From Neocallimastix lanati (nom. inval.) (taxonomy: Eukaryota; Neocallimastigomycota; Neocallimastigomycetes; Neocallimastigales; Neocallimastigaceae), in the NCBI GenBank assembly GCA_016946835.1, contig JACVTC010000036.1:895001-915000 (forward strand): DNA of 20,000 bases, read 5' to 3'. The notes beneath the pieces are model-generated. The model saw nothing but the letters and a program-made list of their open reading frames with translations, searched no databases and was not told the origin of the DNA. Of this stretch, positions 8,701-18,959 are shown in pieces. How positions within the stretch are numbered: position 1 is the first letter of the stretch; every line of letters begins with the position of its first letter. A program made the translations under genes and the position numbers.

Positions 8701-11250
8701 CTTTACAGAAACTGTAGCTTGTTCATCAGACTTTTTATCAAAATTAAATTGAAATGAATCATTTGCTCCCATAGGGTGTCCGCCGACTGGACCACTAATA
8801 GTAATATTTTGTATTTGTATATCATTTTTAGAAAATGAGAGTCTTCCCTTCTTCGGTGATGTTTTATTTAAAAGTTGTTGTATTCTAACTAAAAATCCTC
8901 GAAGATTAAAAGGTAATTGGAGTTGACCATCTCTTGCTAACATTATCTTTTCAATAATTTGATTCTTTAATTGATTCAATAAGCTTACTAATAAATGAAT
9001 ATCTGGGAATGATATATTGTTAGCTATTAAATAGTTTCTAATAAGATTAGTTCGAATCATCAGCATATGATATCCTTGATAAAGAATTTCACTAACACGA
9101 ATAACAACATGAGGGAAATATTTAACTATTGTTTGTATAATAGCAATAGCAGTTTGAAGTTTTGGGTAGCGTTCTTCAAAATAATGTAATAATTGGTTTG
9201 ATTTGTTAACAAGAATAATACCAATAAAACTTGCCATAGAAAGAATAATTTTTGGGCATTCAGATAGAGTTCCCTTTTTGGATTCTCCATTTAATTTGTT
9301 TAAATTATCAATCACTTTTTGAGGTGTTTGATTTTCGTCGTCACTATCAACCAATGGATTCAATTTTGTACTTTCTTTCCTTGAGGATGATCCTAATATC
9401 ATTGAACTTGAAGTCGTCAAAGTTAATTTGTCCGTTGATCCTCTTACTATTGAATTTGAAGACTTTAATGAAGATTTTTCCGAAGAGCTTAACACCATTG
9501 AACTTGAGGTCCTCAAAGTCGGTCTGTTCGTAGATCCTAATACCACTGAACTTGAATTCTTCAAAGTTAATTTATCTGGAAAGGTAGATGATGATGATGA
9601 TGATCTTGATACTTGAATACAACTGTAAGAATTCGAACGTCTTAAACTTTCATCTTCTGAACTTTTCAACATCTGAATCTTTGATTTTAAGGAAAGTGCA
9701 TTGATACGTTCAGAAATTGGAACATCACCAACAGGAGATGATCTTGAACTCGAGATATAGGAAGTAGATTTATTATGACGAAGAGAAGTTGGAGTACACG
9801 GATCACTAGATCTATTATTACGTCTTGTAACTTTACGATTTTCCATTAGTAAAGCTATTTCTCTGGAAACAGGAGACGAGCCATTGGAACCTTGTGAATG
9901 ACTTCTCTTTACAAAAATATTACCTTTAAAAGGCATAGTAGGACGACCCCTAATAGATATATCATCTTTTACAACAGATGTATTAATTTTTATACCTTTA
10001 GGTCTAGATTTTAAATTTGATCTATAAGATATTTGACTTTCAGATAGCATTTTAGTATCTTTGTTTTCCTTTTCATTTCTTATTTCCATTTTATTCGATA
10101 TTGATTGTTGATCTATTTGAGGTAATACTGAACGTCCAAACGGTACTTTTTGCTCTTTATCCTTTTCTTCCTTAACTTCTTTTTGAAGAGAAGCAACCAT
10201 TGTAGAAACAGATGTATTGTTTATTGATTTAATAGTAGTGGTATTATTTAATTTTGAAATTATTGGAGATGAAGGTGGAGTAATACCTGATATTTGTATT
10301 ATCTCTGTTGAAAAATTAGATATCGAAGAACTAATACTATTTGAATTTGAAGAAGCCGAAGAATAAAATGACTGACGTTTATTATTTAAATCAATATTAG
10401 AAATACTAGATATCGAAAGACGATAATCTGGATCGCTGGAAACACTACAATAGGATTGTCTTTTCAGATCATCTGCTATTAGAGTAGTATCTTCCTCAAA
10501 TGAAGAAACAGCAAACGAACCTTGAGAATCACCACCTACAACAAAAGATACTTCATCACTTTTAATATCACCTTTTTGCATTACTTTATTACTATTATAG
10601 ATTATGGTTGAAGAAGATGGTTTCGTTTGAAAACTATTTATTTTTGTATTAGAATTATTTATATTGGCTGGTGTTGACAAAGTATTATGATTTTGTGAAA
10701 TATTATTTACAGATTTTAATGGATTTGATGATATAGGGGTATTAGACTTTCTATCAAAACTATTAAAATGAGGATTAACTGGAGAAGATGTTATAGTTGA
10801 AAGTTTTGATAATCCTTCCATAAATTCTTTGGCCTCTACTGCCGTAGAAATAGATGGTTCTGAAAAATTTTCATCCTCATTTATATCATTATTAATAGTT
10901 ATTTTTAATGAACTTGGAAGAATTGTATTCGAATTTCCTCTTTTTGATTTATCATTAAATAGATCTATTATCTCTGTTGATGAACTTGAATTATTACTTA
11001 CTAGATTGGTTATTTTATAATTCATAATTTGAATATTTTCTTCTACATCTGCTATTTTTTGATCCTTTTTTAATAATTCTTGTCTTTGTTGGGATTCTAA
11101 TGATTCTACAGCTTTATTTAGTATTGAATTATTTAATGCATTAGAATCATTCGTATTATCAATAACAATAGTATCTTCATGATTTGATGACGATATGACA
11201 GAAGATGCATTATTCATAATTTTTTTGTTATCTGGTGTTTGTACTGACAT
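5734..11250 (-). CDS. Large RhoGEF (DH-PH guanine-nucleotide exchange factor), 1838 aa, intronless
   Basis: Predicted to load GTP onto Rho-family GTPases at membranes and so control the cytoskeleton, polarity or the cell wall. The DH domain lies at about residues 1205-1430: CR1 contains EELFHTEKTYVKEL, and the signature helix GYLLLPVQRLPRYLLLLEQL is near 1375-1395. A PH domain follows in two pieces: LIKEGQFQIYK near 1495, and WERVYLINNN to EWKEAIEKI at about 1750-1835, with roughly 240 low-complexity residues between them. Other parts: a predicted coiled coil (46-83), Ser-rich disordered stretches, four 16-residue repeats (562-625), a hydrophobic block (about 664-800) and many Arg-Arg-x-Ser sites. 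There is no CNH domain after the PH, unlike fungal Rom2/Tus1-type RhoGEFs. The ATG has A at -3 and an in-frame TAA four codons upstream (11260-11262); the stop is TAG. The whole reading frame is open, so no intron is needed. The target GTPase cannot be told from the sequence. Confidence 0.94.
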   Translation of the reverse strand: MSVQTPDNKKIMNNASSVISSSNHEDTIVIDNTNDSNALNNSILNKAVESLESQQRQELLKKDQKIADVEENIQIMNYKITNLVSNNSSSSTEIIDLFNDKSKRGNSNTILPSSLKITINNDINEDENFSEPSISTAVEAKEFMEGLSKLSTITSSPVNPHFNSFDRKSNTPISSNPLKSVNNISQNHNTLSTPANINNSNTKINSFQTKPSSSTIIYNSNKVMQKGDIKSDEVSFVVGGDSQGSFAVSSFEEDTTLIADDLKRQSYCSVSSDPDYRLSISSISNIDLNNKRQSFYSSASSNSNSISSSISNFSTEIIQISGITPPSSPIISKLNNTTTIKSINNTSVSTMVASLQKEVKEEKDKEQKVPFGRSVLPQIDQQSISNKMEIRNEKENKDTKMLSESQISYRSNLKSRPKGIKINTSVVKDDISIRGRPTMPFKGNIFVKRSHSQGSNGSSPVSREIALLMENRKVTRRNNRSSDPCTPTSLRHNKSTSYISSSRSSPVGDVPISERINALSLKSKIQMLKSSEDESLRRSNSYSCIQVSRSSSSSSTFPDKLTLKNSSSVVLGSTNRPTLRTSSSMVLSSSEKSSLKSSNSIVRGSTDKLTLTTSSSMILGSSSRKESTKLNPLVDSDDENQTPQKVIDNLNKLNGESKKGTLSECPKIILSMASFIGIILVNKSNQLLHYFEERYPKLQTAIAIIQTIVKYFPHVVIRVSEILYQGYHMLMIRTNLIRNYLIANNISFPDIHLLVSLLNQLKNQIIEKIMLARDGQLQLPFNLRGFLVRIQQLLNKTSPKKGRLSFSKNDIQIQNITISGPVGGHPMGANDSFQFNFDKKSDEQATVSVKQDDLEIPMKKVDQEEQEGNISNKPTSPYDESRIITKTLYSDTVVMDSSYSFFRPVHRQNHENNKNDIKVGNNSIMRYGMDNGSGRRSHRGSTTSNGSINDPIVKDNVSVNNLIELFEKQTSQQRKSSKTLEEDNNTNGSESVSLPSQAPQANPRTHSLKYSLSQRKQKTNSMVSDDLVSISTSDSSEFDKMDFDENLGNQSMNISFTGGHRRSHSQPDDSFLDDKEEEVENEVSLSQEVSTELRQKFNKIQEKNDQKREPLRSQSMIFVKEKFLKNAHSDLFKAVKNLKPVSSLSSIVGTKPSPRLSVPSLDIRNNNDNSGNNNVKNSSDNNNNVMNSPDKLMKSPSFPVSKAQSLAFKREKIVEELFHTEKTYVKELASIVHLYLDPLDTVPGHFLDMQEYRILFGNLRDIFDFHNEVFAPRLEKSCFPDRNKSIVPPPSVGSFFQLNAPVLANLYGEYYTNSNMANNFLTRIQNSKSSRFSTSIVNNKPKEAIFKKENKKRLKKFKTFLQWVCGQPEHTQMSLQGYLLLPVQRLPRYLLLLEQLLKNTLETDKEYRDLNRAKEAIRMVVEQCNERIRRFEEKKRVIELISNVRLCSSNVHSKMIKSSSSAHNKRLLLDTVPAKTKVEFFVKLQNLTKLEDLKLIKEGQFQIYKVKQCNPTSNTNSKSNRKPRHGVREPSDFSNSPALRAQRVAMKAVNSVSNSESEMKNDSTNNNVNINNTFSSVSLNSVSPMIYNTVMKMSKSSNSYTSSAASSPPSSIRRRKNRRRSSLESLSPPFIKMLVNDKINGDMIKKNKLLSKTNNYNNHDDNISDNNNNNNDDDNNNNNNVNNNDNTLTTTTTTAATANSNNNNNNKNVTLKRTLSTIEDTSGINSEFINSLTSNDLDNASNILINPSSAIWERVYLINNNLIEVLSSTNELVRIMELVKPKIGHLPNSILNPGCQVDIVTENGIQMLTVCDGQVMIYLMGLKNELYEWKEAIEKIIQ
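6129..6265 (-). repeat. Trinucleotide-repeat insert in the RhoGEF coding region
   Basis: Runs of AAT, GAT and ACT codons encode Asn, Asp and Thr tracts. They lie within the insertion that appears to split the PH domain. The frame is kept throughout, as expected for triplet expansion under coding constraint. Confidence 0.9.
9376..9567 (-). repeat. Four 48-bp tandem repeats coding for 16-residue units in RhoGEF
   Basis: Four back-to-back units at residues 562-577, 578-593, 594-609 and 610-625 follow the pattern T/S-L-x-x-S-S/N-S-x-V/I-L/R-G/S-S-S/T-x-x-x. The DNA units are diverged, so the repeat is old, but the 48-bp period is exact. Confidence 0.9.
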
Positions 11251-11359
11251 TTCTATATATTATATTTCTATACAATAAAATAATAATTTAAAATGAGTAT
11301 TAGCTATTGTTCTTATACATTGTATTATAATATTTAAAAAAATTTTTAAAAATATATAC

Positions 11360-11384
11360 TTTATTTATTTATTTATTTATTTAT
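11360..11384. repeat. (TTTA)n tetranucleotide repeat upstream of RhoGEF
   Basis: Six TTTA units, about 110 bp upstream of the RhoGEF start codon, in the probable 5' UTR or promoter. Confidence 0.9.
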
Positions 11385-12061
11385 AAACTTACACTAAATA
11401 TTCTAATAAGTAAAAAAAAAAATGGAAAAAATTATGTTATAAAATAAAAAGAAATAAATTTTATTTTCTTTTAAAGTAATAAATATAGAAAAGTTGTATA
11501 ATAATATATGATTTTATTGTTAAGTTTTACTTTTAAAATATATTCTTAAAATATAATGAATTTTTTTTAATTATTTTTTTGTTCTATGAAGTTATATTTA
11601 TTATTTAAAACACTTTTTTATAATTTTTTTTTAATTATTCATTAGATATAATTTAAACATTGAATAATAAAAAAAGTTTTTTGTTTATTGTAAAATTAAC
11701 GTAAATCAATATATTTGTTATTTTTAATTTAACATAGAACGTATATTACATATGAATATGATTAAACTATATATTTAATGATAATAAAATTGAAATTTTA
11801 CACATTTATATTGATCTTTTCAAAGTTTAATTATATCGAAACAAGATTTGCTTGCTTTTATTATTATTATCTATTTTCATTTACTTATATATTATCGTTC
11901 TTTTTTCTTATATAAATCAATATCACTATTCCTAAATAAAAGTAATACTGTTAAGATTCAACTTAAATTAATTTTTATTGGGGAAAGAAATAAAAAATTA
12001 TTGGATTTTTATTATTATTATTATTCTGCAAGTAATGTGAATATTAAACATATACAATTAC

Positions 12062-12085
12062 AAAAAAAAAAAAAAAAAAAAAAAA
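12062..12085. repeat. Poly-A run (24 nt)
   Basis: An uninterrupted A run in intergenic DNA. Confidence 0.95.
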
Positions 12086-14823
12086 GCTAATTTAAAATTT
12101 ATTTTTAATTATTAATAAAACCTTTAATCTTTTAAATGTTCACGTTAACATTTCTTTCTTTCTTTTTTTTTTTTTAACACCTTTATGAAAATATATTAAT
12201 TATATATGTTGATTGATATTTTATATACTTTATAATTAGTATTTACTTTTCTCTTTCCCTGATTCTATTTAAAACATTGAAGATAAATAAATTAATTATA
12301 TTTTTTTACTCAGTAAAAAGTATTATATAAAATATCCTTTGATATGGTGAAATTTATACATTAATAATTATAAAATAATATTTTAATTATTGTGAAATGA
12401 ATGTTTATTTAACTTTTAATGTTTAATTTATTTTTTAATGAATTTCTTTTTATATAAATATTATATTTTAAAATATGAAGTTTACCATCTACAATATATA
12501 TTCAATTAATAAAAATAAATATGTTAAATAAAAAAAAAAAAAAGATAAAATAAAAGAAATTTTATTCTATATATATAGATTTTAATATACTTTCAAGTTA
12601 TCTTTTATCTTTTTAGAAATAATTTAAAATTAATATTTATTATTTTTAATATTTTTTCTTAAATTTCATAAATTATTTATTGACTTGTAATTTAATATTT
12701 ATTAATATGTTTAACGAAGAAAAATATTTTTTAAATTCATTTCCTTAAACAAAAAAAAAAGTCCTTGTTTAAAAAAATATTCTTTAAAATTAGTTATGCA
12801 TAAATGAATTATATGACGTTTTTTTAATTTTATTTTTTATTTATCTTTATTAATACTTTAATTATTTTTCTTTTTCCTTTCATAGAAAAAAAAATAATAA
12901 TTTCAATTACTAATATAAAATATAAAAAAATAAAAAATAAAAAGAAAAAATAAATAATAAATAATATGAACACAAAACTTAAATGAACTTTTTAAAAAAA
13001 GAAAAAAAGAAAAAGAAAAAGACAAATATTAAGATTTGCTTTTTTCCTTCTTTTTTTTTTTCAAACAATGTATTTTTTATTATTAAAATAGTTGTGAAGA
13101 AATTAAAAAAAAAAAAAAAAAGTAATAATGAAGGGATGGTAAATTGTATTTATATATAATTTTCTCAATTAAAAATGATTTTATTATATAATAAATTTAA
13201 TATATGATTATTATTATTCTTATATAATATTTTATTATAATTATTCAATATATATTTTTATTTATTTATTATTTATTATTTATTATGTATTTTTTTTTAA
13301 AAAAAAATTTAAATTTTAAAAAAAATAAATAAATAATTTTTTAAATTCAAAATTATATATATATTATTATATATCACTTGATTTATTTATATTTATTATA
13401 AAATGATTAAATTATTTTTATTATAATATTAGTATAATATTATTATATTTCTTTTATATTTTCAATTTTATATAATTAATTAGAATATAATTGAAATACA
13501 TTTTCATTTCAAAATAGTTAGTATATTATAATATATTATTTTTAATTGAAATCTTATTATCATATATTATGAATAAATGGAAATAAATAAATTGAATATA
13601 TTAATATTAATTTTTATATTTAATCTTTTTAATGTTATGCCATTTAATTTATATGAAATTTTAATATTATTTACATTACAGTATAATTAATTTATTATGA
13701 TATAATAATATTATATTATATTTATTATTTTGTGTAACCAATTAAAATTAAGTATTTATATTAATATATTTTAATTATCTTTCTGGTCTATTATTAAAAT
13801 GTAGTTGATAATTCAACACTACTTAATTTTATTAATTATATATTATATATTATAATATAAATATATATAATTTATTATATTATCTTTTATTTTAATTTAT
13901 TTCCAGCATAAAAAAAAATCGAATAAAATTAAAATGAGTCTTAATTAAAAATAGATAGAACCAAATTTATTATTAAATTACAAAAGAAGAAGAAAAAAAA
14001 AATGTTAAAAAAGTTTATTAAATTACAAAGGAAGATAAAAAAAAAATTATTAAAAAAGTTTAAAATAACCAAAAAACTTTTCAATTATTCATTTTAATTA
14101 CTAGTAATTAGTAAAAATTCCAAGTTAATAAAATATTCATTAAATGTATTATTTATATATATTACATTCTTGGGTTTATATTTCCTTCTTTTATACATGT
14201 TCGTTTATATATTTATGCAATTATCTTATTTATTTATTTTATATTATATAAAAATTTACTGTTTATAAATTTTTATAAAATTTTATTTATCAATTGTAGT
14301 TCATGATGAATAAATATTTTAATGTCAGCAATTCATATTAAAATTGCCATAAAAATAAACTGTTAATTTATTATATGTAATAGATACATTTATATATGTA
14401 ATAATTTCATATTTGTCATAAGTTTAGCATACGTTATTTAATATTATGTAGTACAAAAAATCATACCGTTATTTGTATTTTTAAGTAAAAACTAATTAGT
14501 ATATTATAATATTTAAACTTTTCAAATCATTTGAATACAAATTAATACTTTCCATATACATATATTATTATATTTACATATTCAAATATTTATATATATA
14601 TATATTTGTATATTTATTTTTATATTTACATATTAATATATTAATATATTTATATGTTCATAAATTTATATGTTTATTTATATATTATTCTTTATTGTTT
14701 TGAATACAAAGTATAAAAAAATAAAGTATATTCAATAGAAACAATACTAATTTAAACTATTCAAAGTTTATTGGTATCAAAATTGCAATATTTATATATA
14801 TTGGTATATATACAAAAAAAAAA

Positions 14824-14848
14824 ATAATAATAATAATAATAATAATAA
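14824..14848. repeat. (AAT)n microsatellite
   Basis: About eight AAT units in intergenic DNA. Confidence 0.9.
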
Positions 14849-15279
14849 AGAATTAAAATTCATATATATGAGACCAACGACAATACTATTCGGATAAAAA
14901 AATTAAACACTTATTACAAATATTGTTATTATTAAGAGATCTAAGCCATTATATACAAATACAGAGTTATATGTGCAATGATTATTAAAGTAGCTATTTA
15001 ATAAAATAAAATAAAATAAATAAAATGCTAATATATATAATCTCATATTTAACATAAAACAGATTATATATATATATATATACTTTTTTTTAAATAACTG
15101 AATAGTTAATAATAAATAAATAAATAATAAAAAATATAAAATAAAAACATAAAAAAATAATAAATAATAAAAAATATAAAAATTATTAATAAAATATAAA
15201 TAATGAATGACTATTAAATAAAAAATTTATAGTTCTATTCTTCATTAATACTCTATAATAAAATATCTTATTTTTTATT

Positions 15280-15727
15280 AATTATTTATTTATTTTTTAT
15301 TAACTATTAACTCTTATTATTTAATTATTTATTATTTATTTATTATTTATCATTTATTTATTATTATTTATTATTTATTATTCATTATTTATTTATTTAT
15401 TATCATTTATTTATTTATTATTATTTTTAATCATTATTATTAGTATTATTATCATTTATTATTTATTTATTATTTATCATTTATTATTTATTTATTATTA
15501 TTTATTTATTTATTTATTATTATTTATAATCATTATTATTATTTATTATTTATTATTTATTTATTTATTATTTATTTATTATTTATTTATTATTTATTTA
15601 TTATTTATTTATTATTTATTTATTATTCATTATTTATTTATTATTTATTATTTATTATTTATTATTTATTTATTATTTATAATCATTATTATTAATATTA
15701 TTATTATTATTTATTATTTATTTATTT

Positions 15728-15783
<56 letters not shown>

Positions 15784-15785
15784 TT
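15280..15785. repeat. Large TTTA/TTA low-complexity block
   Basis: About 500 bp built almost only from TTTA, TTA and rare TCA or ATCA units. Inside it, about six copies of an 11-bp unit TTTATTTATTA stand in tandem at roughly 15561-15627, and about 54 bp of pure (ATTT)n close it at 15731-15784. No coding potential. Confidence 0.9.
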
Positions 15786-15816
15786 ATAATATGCAATATT
15801 TATTATTTTACTATTC

Positions 15817-15842
15817 TTTTTTTTTTTTTTTTTTTTTTTTTT
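15817..15842. repeat. Poly-T run (26 nt)
   Basis: An uninterrupted T run shortly after the TTTA/TTA block. Confidence 0.95.
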
Positions 15843-16740
15843 GAGTTATATCTATGTATTATAAATTAAAAGTATAAAAAATGACCAAAAAAGGCAATTT
15901 TAAAATAAGATTAATAATTGATAATACATTAATTCACAATATTAAAGTAAAACAATAAAATATCTCATATAATATCAATGTAATAAAATGTATAGATATA
16001 TTACATTTTAATCATATAATACAGAACTAAAAAATAAAAAAAAAAAATTACAAAAATCATCCATAGTAATAATTTAATAATTGTTTGTGAAGTATGCCTA
16101 TACTTTAGAGTAATAATTAAATAATAGTATTGATAAATCCTTTATTGAACTTTAAATAATTTTAATAAAATTAAATGTACCAAAGTATACTAAATATTAT
16201 AATGATAGAATATTAAAAAACACTTCTATCAATTTAGTTTTTGTATTCTCTGTATTAGTAAAATAGATATATCTACCTTTTGAATATAAATAATATTATA
16301 ATAAATAGATATAAATAAATATAATTTATAACAAGTCATTGAAGATATATTGATATATATAATCACTAATTGAATATTTAGAGATAGAATGAATATGGTT
16401 TGCATTTATATAATTCAATCAAAAAGATATAGAAGCTATATTTTAATATGACTAAGTAAATAATAATAATAATTTTGTTAATGTCTAAAAAGTTATATTA
16501 TTTTTTATTTTTTTTTTATATATATTATATATTATATTATATATATATAAAAAGGTACTTAGGTTATTAGAAATATTACATTGATATTTAAAATTTATAG
16601 TTTTTTTTTAAAAAAAAAAAAAGTGATTCATGGTTTTTATTATCAAAAATAGAATTCATTGATAAAAAAATAGAAATATTAAATAAATGAAAAATATATA
16701 TATATATATCAAATTAAAATTAAAATTTTATTTTTAAAGT

Positions 16741-16850
16741 TTATTCATGCGTCGTTGAGTGATAGTAAGAAGAGGAAGCGTGAATAGATAGAAAAGAGTT
16801 TTAATTAAAACGAAAACTAAAGGTTCTTTCTTTGTATGGTTAAAATGTAT
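16741..16850. other. GC-richer structured island (possible ncRNA)
   Basis: This stretch stands out from its surroundings by composition. TATTCATGC at 16742-16750 can pair with GCGTGAATA at 16778-16786, giving a 9-bp stem with one G-U pair around a 27-nt loop. A 14-nt perfect palindrome, GTTTTAATTAAAAC, follows at 16798-16811. Between them lies ATAGAA, which fits the loose H-box pattern ANANNA, and an ACA occurs near 16850. That order would suit an H/ACA snoRNA, but the match is weak and no target can be assigned. It has no coding potential. Confidence 0.3.
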
Positions 16851-17879
16851 TACAAAAAAAAAATTTTTATTTAAAAAATTTTTAAAAAAATTTTTTTAAT
16901 GACAATTGATTATAATATAATAATTAAACTATTAAAAAATACTTTTATTATATTATCAATAATTTTTTAAATAAAATTTAAAATAAAATTAAAAATTATA
17001 TTATTTCTTATTTCAAACCCCTTATTTTATTGGTTCGAAATTTTATATAATACTCATATGTATAACATATTTTTATGGTTATCTTATTTGAAAAGTAAAT
17101 TACTGTTTTTTATTTCAAAAATTTTTATATTATTCTTAACCCTTATTATTATAAATATTTTAACATTAATATAATTACTAATTATAGAATTAACGTTAAT
17201 ATTTATTATTGTTATTTATTTATTATTATTATTAAAAAAAGTTATTAATTATATATTACTGTATGATATTCATATTATTTATAAGAAAATAAAAAGTTGA
17301 TTGTAAGGTTATATAATTTATAATATAGCTTAGTTCTTTACAATTATACAAATACATATGAATGACATATTTATCATAACAGTAATATATATTGTATATA
17401 GTAATATTAAAAAAATATTTCCATACTTATATATTTCGTATATGTTTCTTAATGTATTTCACTTTCACTTATTTTTTTATTTTCTTTAAAATTCATACAA
17501 ATTTTATTGATTATAAGTATAGTTTGAAATAAGAATGTTATCGTTAAATATCATTTATTAAGTATTTTAAATTAATCGTTATAAAGTTTTTTATGTTTTT
17601 AATACTACAAGGACATTTTTAATATTTAATAATAAATGAATAATTATATAATTTTTCAATCTTCATTATTTAAATTTTTTAATAATTTAAATAATTGATG
17701 TCTTTTTTTTTTTTTTTCTTTGTACAATTGATTATTTTATTTTATATCTTCTTTTTTTTTTATCTGATTAAATAAATATGCTATTAATTATATTGAGCAT
17801 CATATTTAAAAAGAAAGTTTTTTTTATTTTATCTCTTATAGATATTGTAATTATGAAATAAGATTTAAACTTAAAAATA

Positions 17880-18250
17880 AGAATGGAATTAGGGATTTTT
17901 AGGGATTATTTTTAATAGTATCATAAACTCTATTATTTCCTTTTACATTTTTTTATAAATGATGATGATGAGAAGAATTCTTTCCAAAATCAAAATTTTC
18001 TTAGCAATTAAATATCATACATGCTCTTGCCCTCTTGGTAATTGGAATCAAACGACTAAAACTATTTAATGAAAGTAATAATCAAATAAAAATTAATTAA
18101 TATATATATATATAAAATTGCAAAGTATCCTAAAAAATTCTCCAAGAGAATTATTTAACCTTTAATTCGATTTCCATTGAGTGGTGGAGGAAAATTCTTA
18201 TTAATGCTATATGTAATTAATAAAATTTTGGGATAGCAAAATAATTTCTT
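17880..18250. other. GC-richer stretch of unknown nature (possible decayed exon or ncRNA)
   Basis: Patches with mixed base composition, such as ATGCTCTTGCCCTCTTGG near 18021-18038 and GAGTGGTGGAGG near 18179-18190, lie in otherwise A/T-only DNA. The direct repeat TTAGGGATT TTTAGGGATT occurs near 17890-17909. Short open stretches exist on both strands, but stops break them within about 30 codons and no family motif is visible. I cannot name a function. Confidence 0.3.
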
Positions 18251-18500
18251 CTTTTTTACAATAATGGGATTTATTTCAGTACTTTATAGATAACTTTTAC
18301 CTTTCTTTCCTATTTTAATTTATCTATAAATCTTTAATTTTGTTCAATGAAATAAAAGATGTATTTACAAACACACATAAACTCAATAAGACACACAATA
18401 CATTCCTGTATAACTTATTTCCATGTATAAATATAAATAAAAAACTATTATTTTTGTTACTATTATTTTCTTTTAATATTATATATTCATACATAAATAC

Positions 18501-18543
<43 letters not shown>

Positions 18544-18553
18544 TTATTTTTAT
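18501..18553. repeat. (ATT)n microsatellite
   Basis: About 14 clean ATT units, then ATTTT-broken units. They encode an artefactual poly-Ile stretch on the plus strand. Confidence 0.95.
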
Positions 18554-18609
18554 TATTTTTATTATTTTATTTTTATTATTATTAATTTATTTGATGAATT
18601 AAAAAAAAT

Positions 18610-18656
18610 TATTTATTTATTTATTTTTATTTATTTATTTTTATTTATTTATTTTT
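18610..18656. repeat. (ATTT)n repeat
   Basis: ATTT units with periodic extra T, downstream of the oxidoreductase stop codon. Confidence 0.9.
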
Positions 18657-18907
18657 CATCTATTTAATTTAGTATCTGTCAATCTTTAAAAAAAATAAAT
18701 TTTCTTTTTCTAGTAATTTTAAATGATATTACATTTAATATTACATTTAATAATATGTTTTGTATTTTCTTCTTTTTTTTTTTTAAATATTTATTTATAT
18801 AAACAAAAACATATGATATAAAAAAAAAATTATATTACTTTAAAATAAATATATAACTATTTATATAAATCATTTTAATATAAAATTTTTCTTTTTATTT
18901 TTACATT

Positions 18908-18913
18908 TTTATT
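18908..18913 (-). promoter_or_regulatory. Possible polyadenylation signal AATAAA of the oxidoreductase gene
   Basis: AATAAA on the minus strand about 47 nt past the stop codon. In DNA this AT-rich such hexamers are frequent by chance, so the support is only its position. Confidence 0.3.
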
Positions 18914-18959
18914 ATATTAATTTTTTTGATATGTGTGATTTTTTTTTTTTTTTTTTTAC

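Larger units (their letters stand above)
11251..18959. other. 7.7-kb gene-free AT-rich region
   Basis: Lies between the RhoGEF start codon and the stop codon of the oxidoreductase gene. I found no open frame with normal amino-acid composition on either strand. The part next to 11250 should contain the RhoGEF promoter and 5' UTR, and the part next to 18960 the 3' UTR of the oxidoreductase. Most of the sequence is A/T homopolymers and short A/T repeats. Exceptions are two islands of higher GC (16741-16850 and 17880-18250), listed separately, and a weaker one near 14865-15000. A gene with very small exons, or a non-coding RNA, could be missed by eye. Confidence 0.8.

Noticed and set aside
11848-12090. 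80-residue plus-strand frame with hydrophobic start and Lys tail
   Set aside because: Ends in a poly-A run and has A/T-driven composition; no family signal.
18340-18585. 81-residue plus-strand frame with an Ile run
   Set aside because: The second half is the (ATT)n repeat and the first half has no recognisable motif. Weak support for a real small gene.
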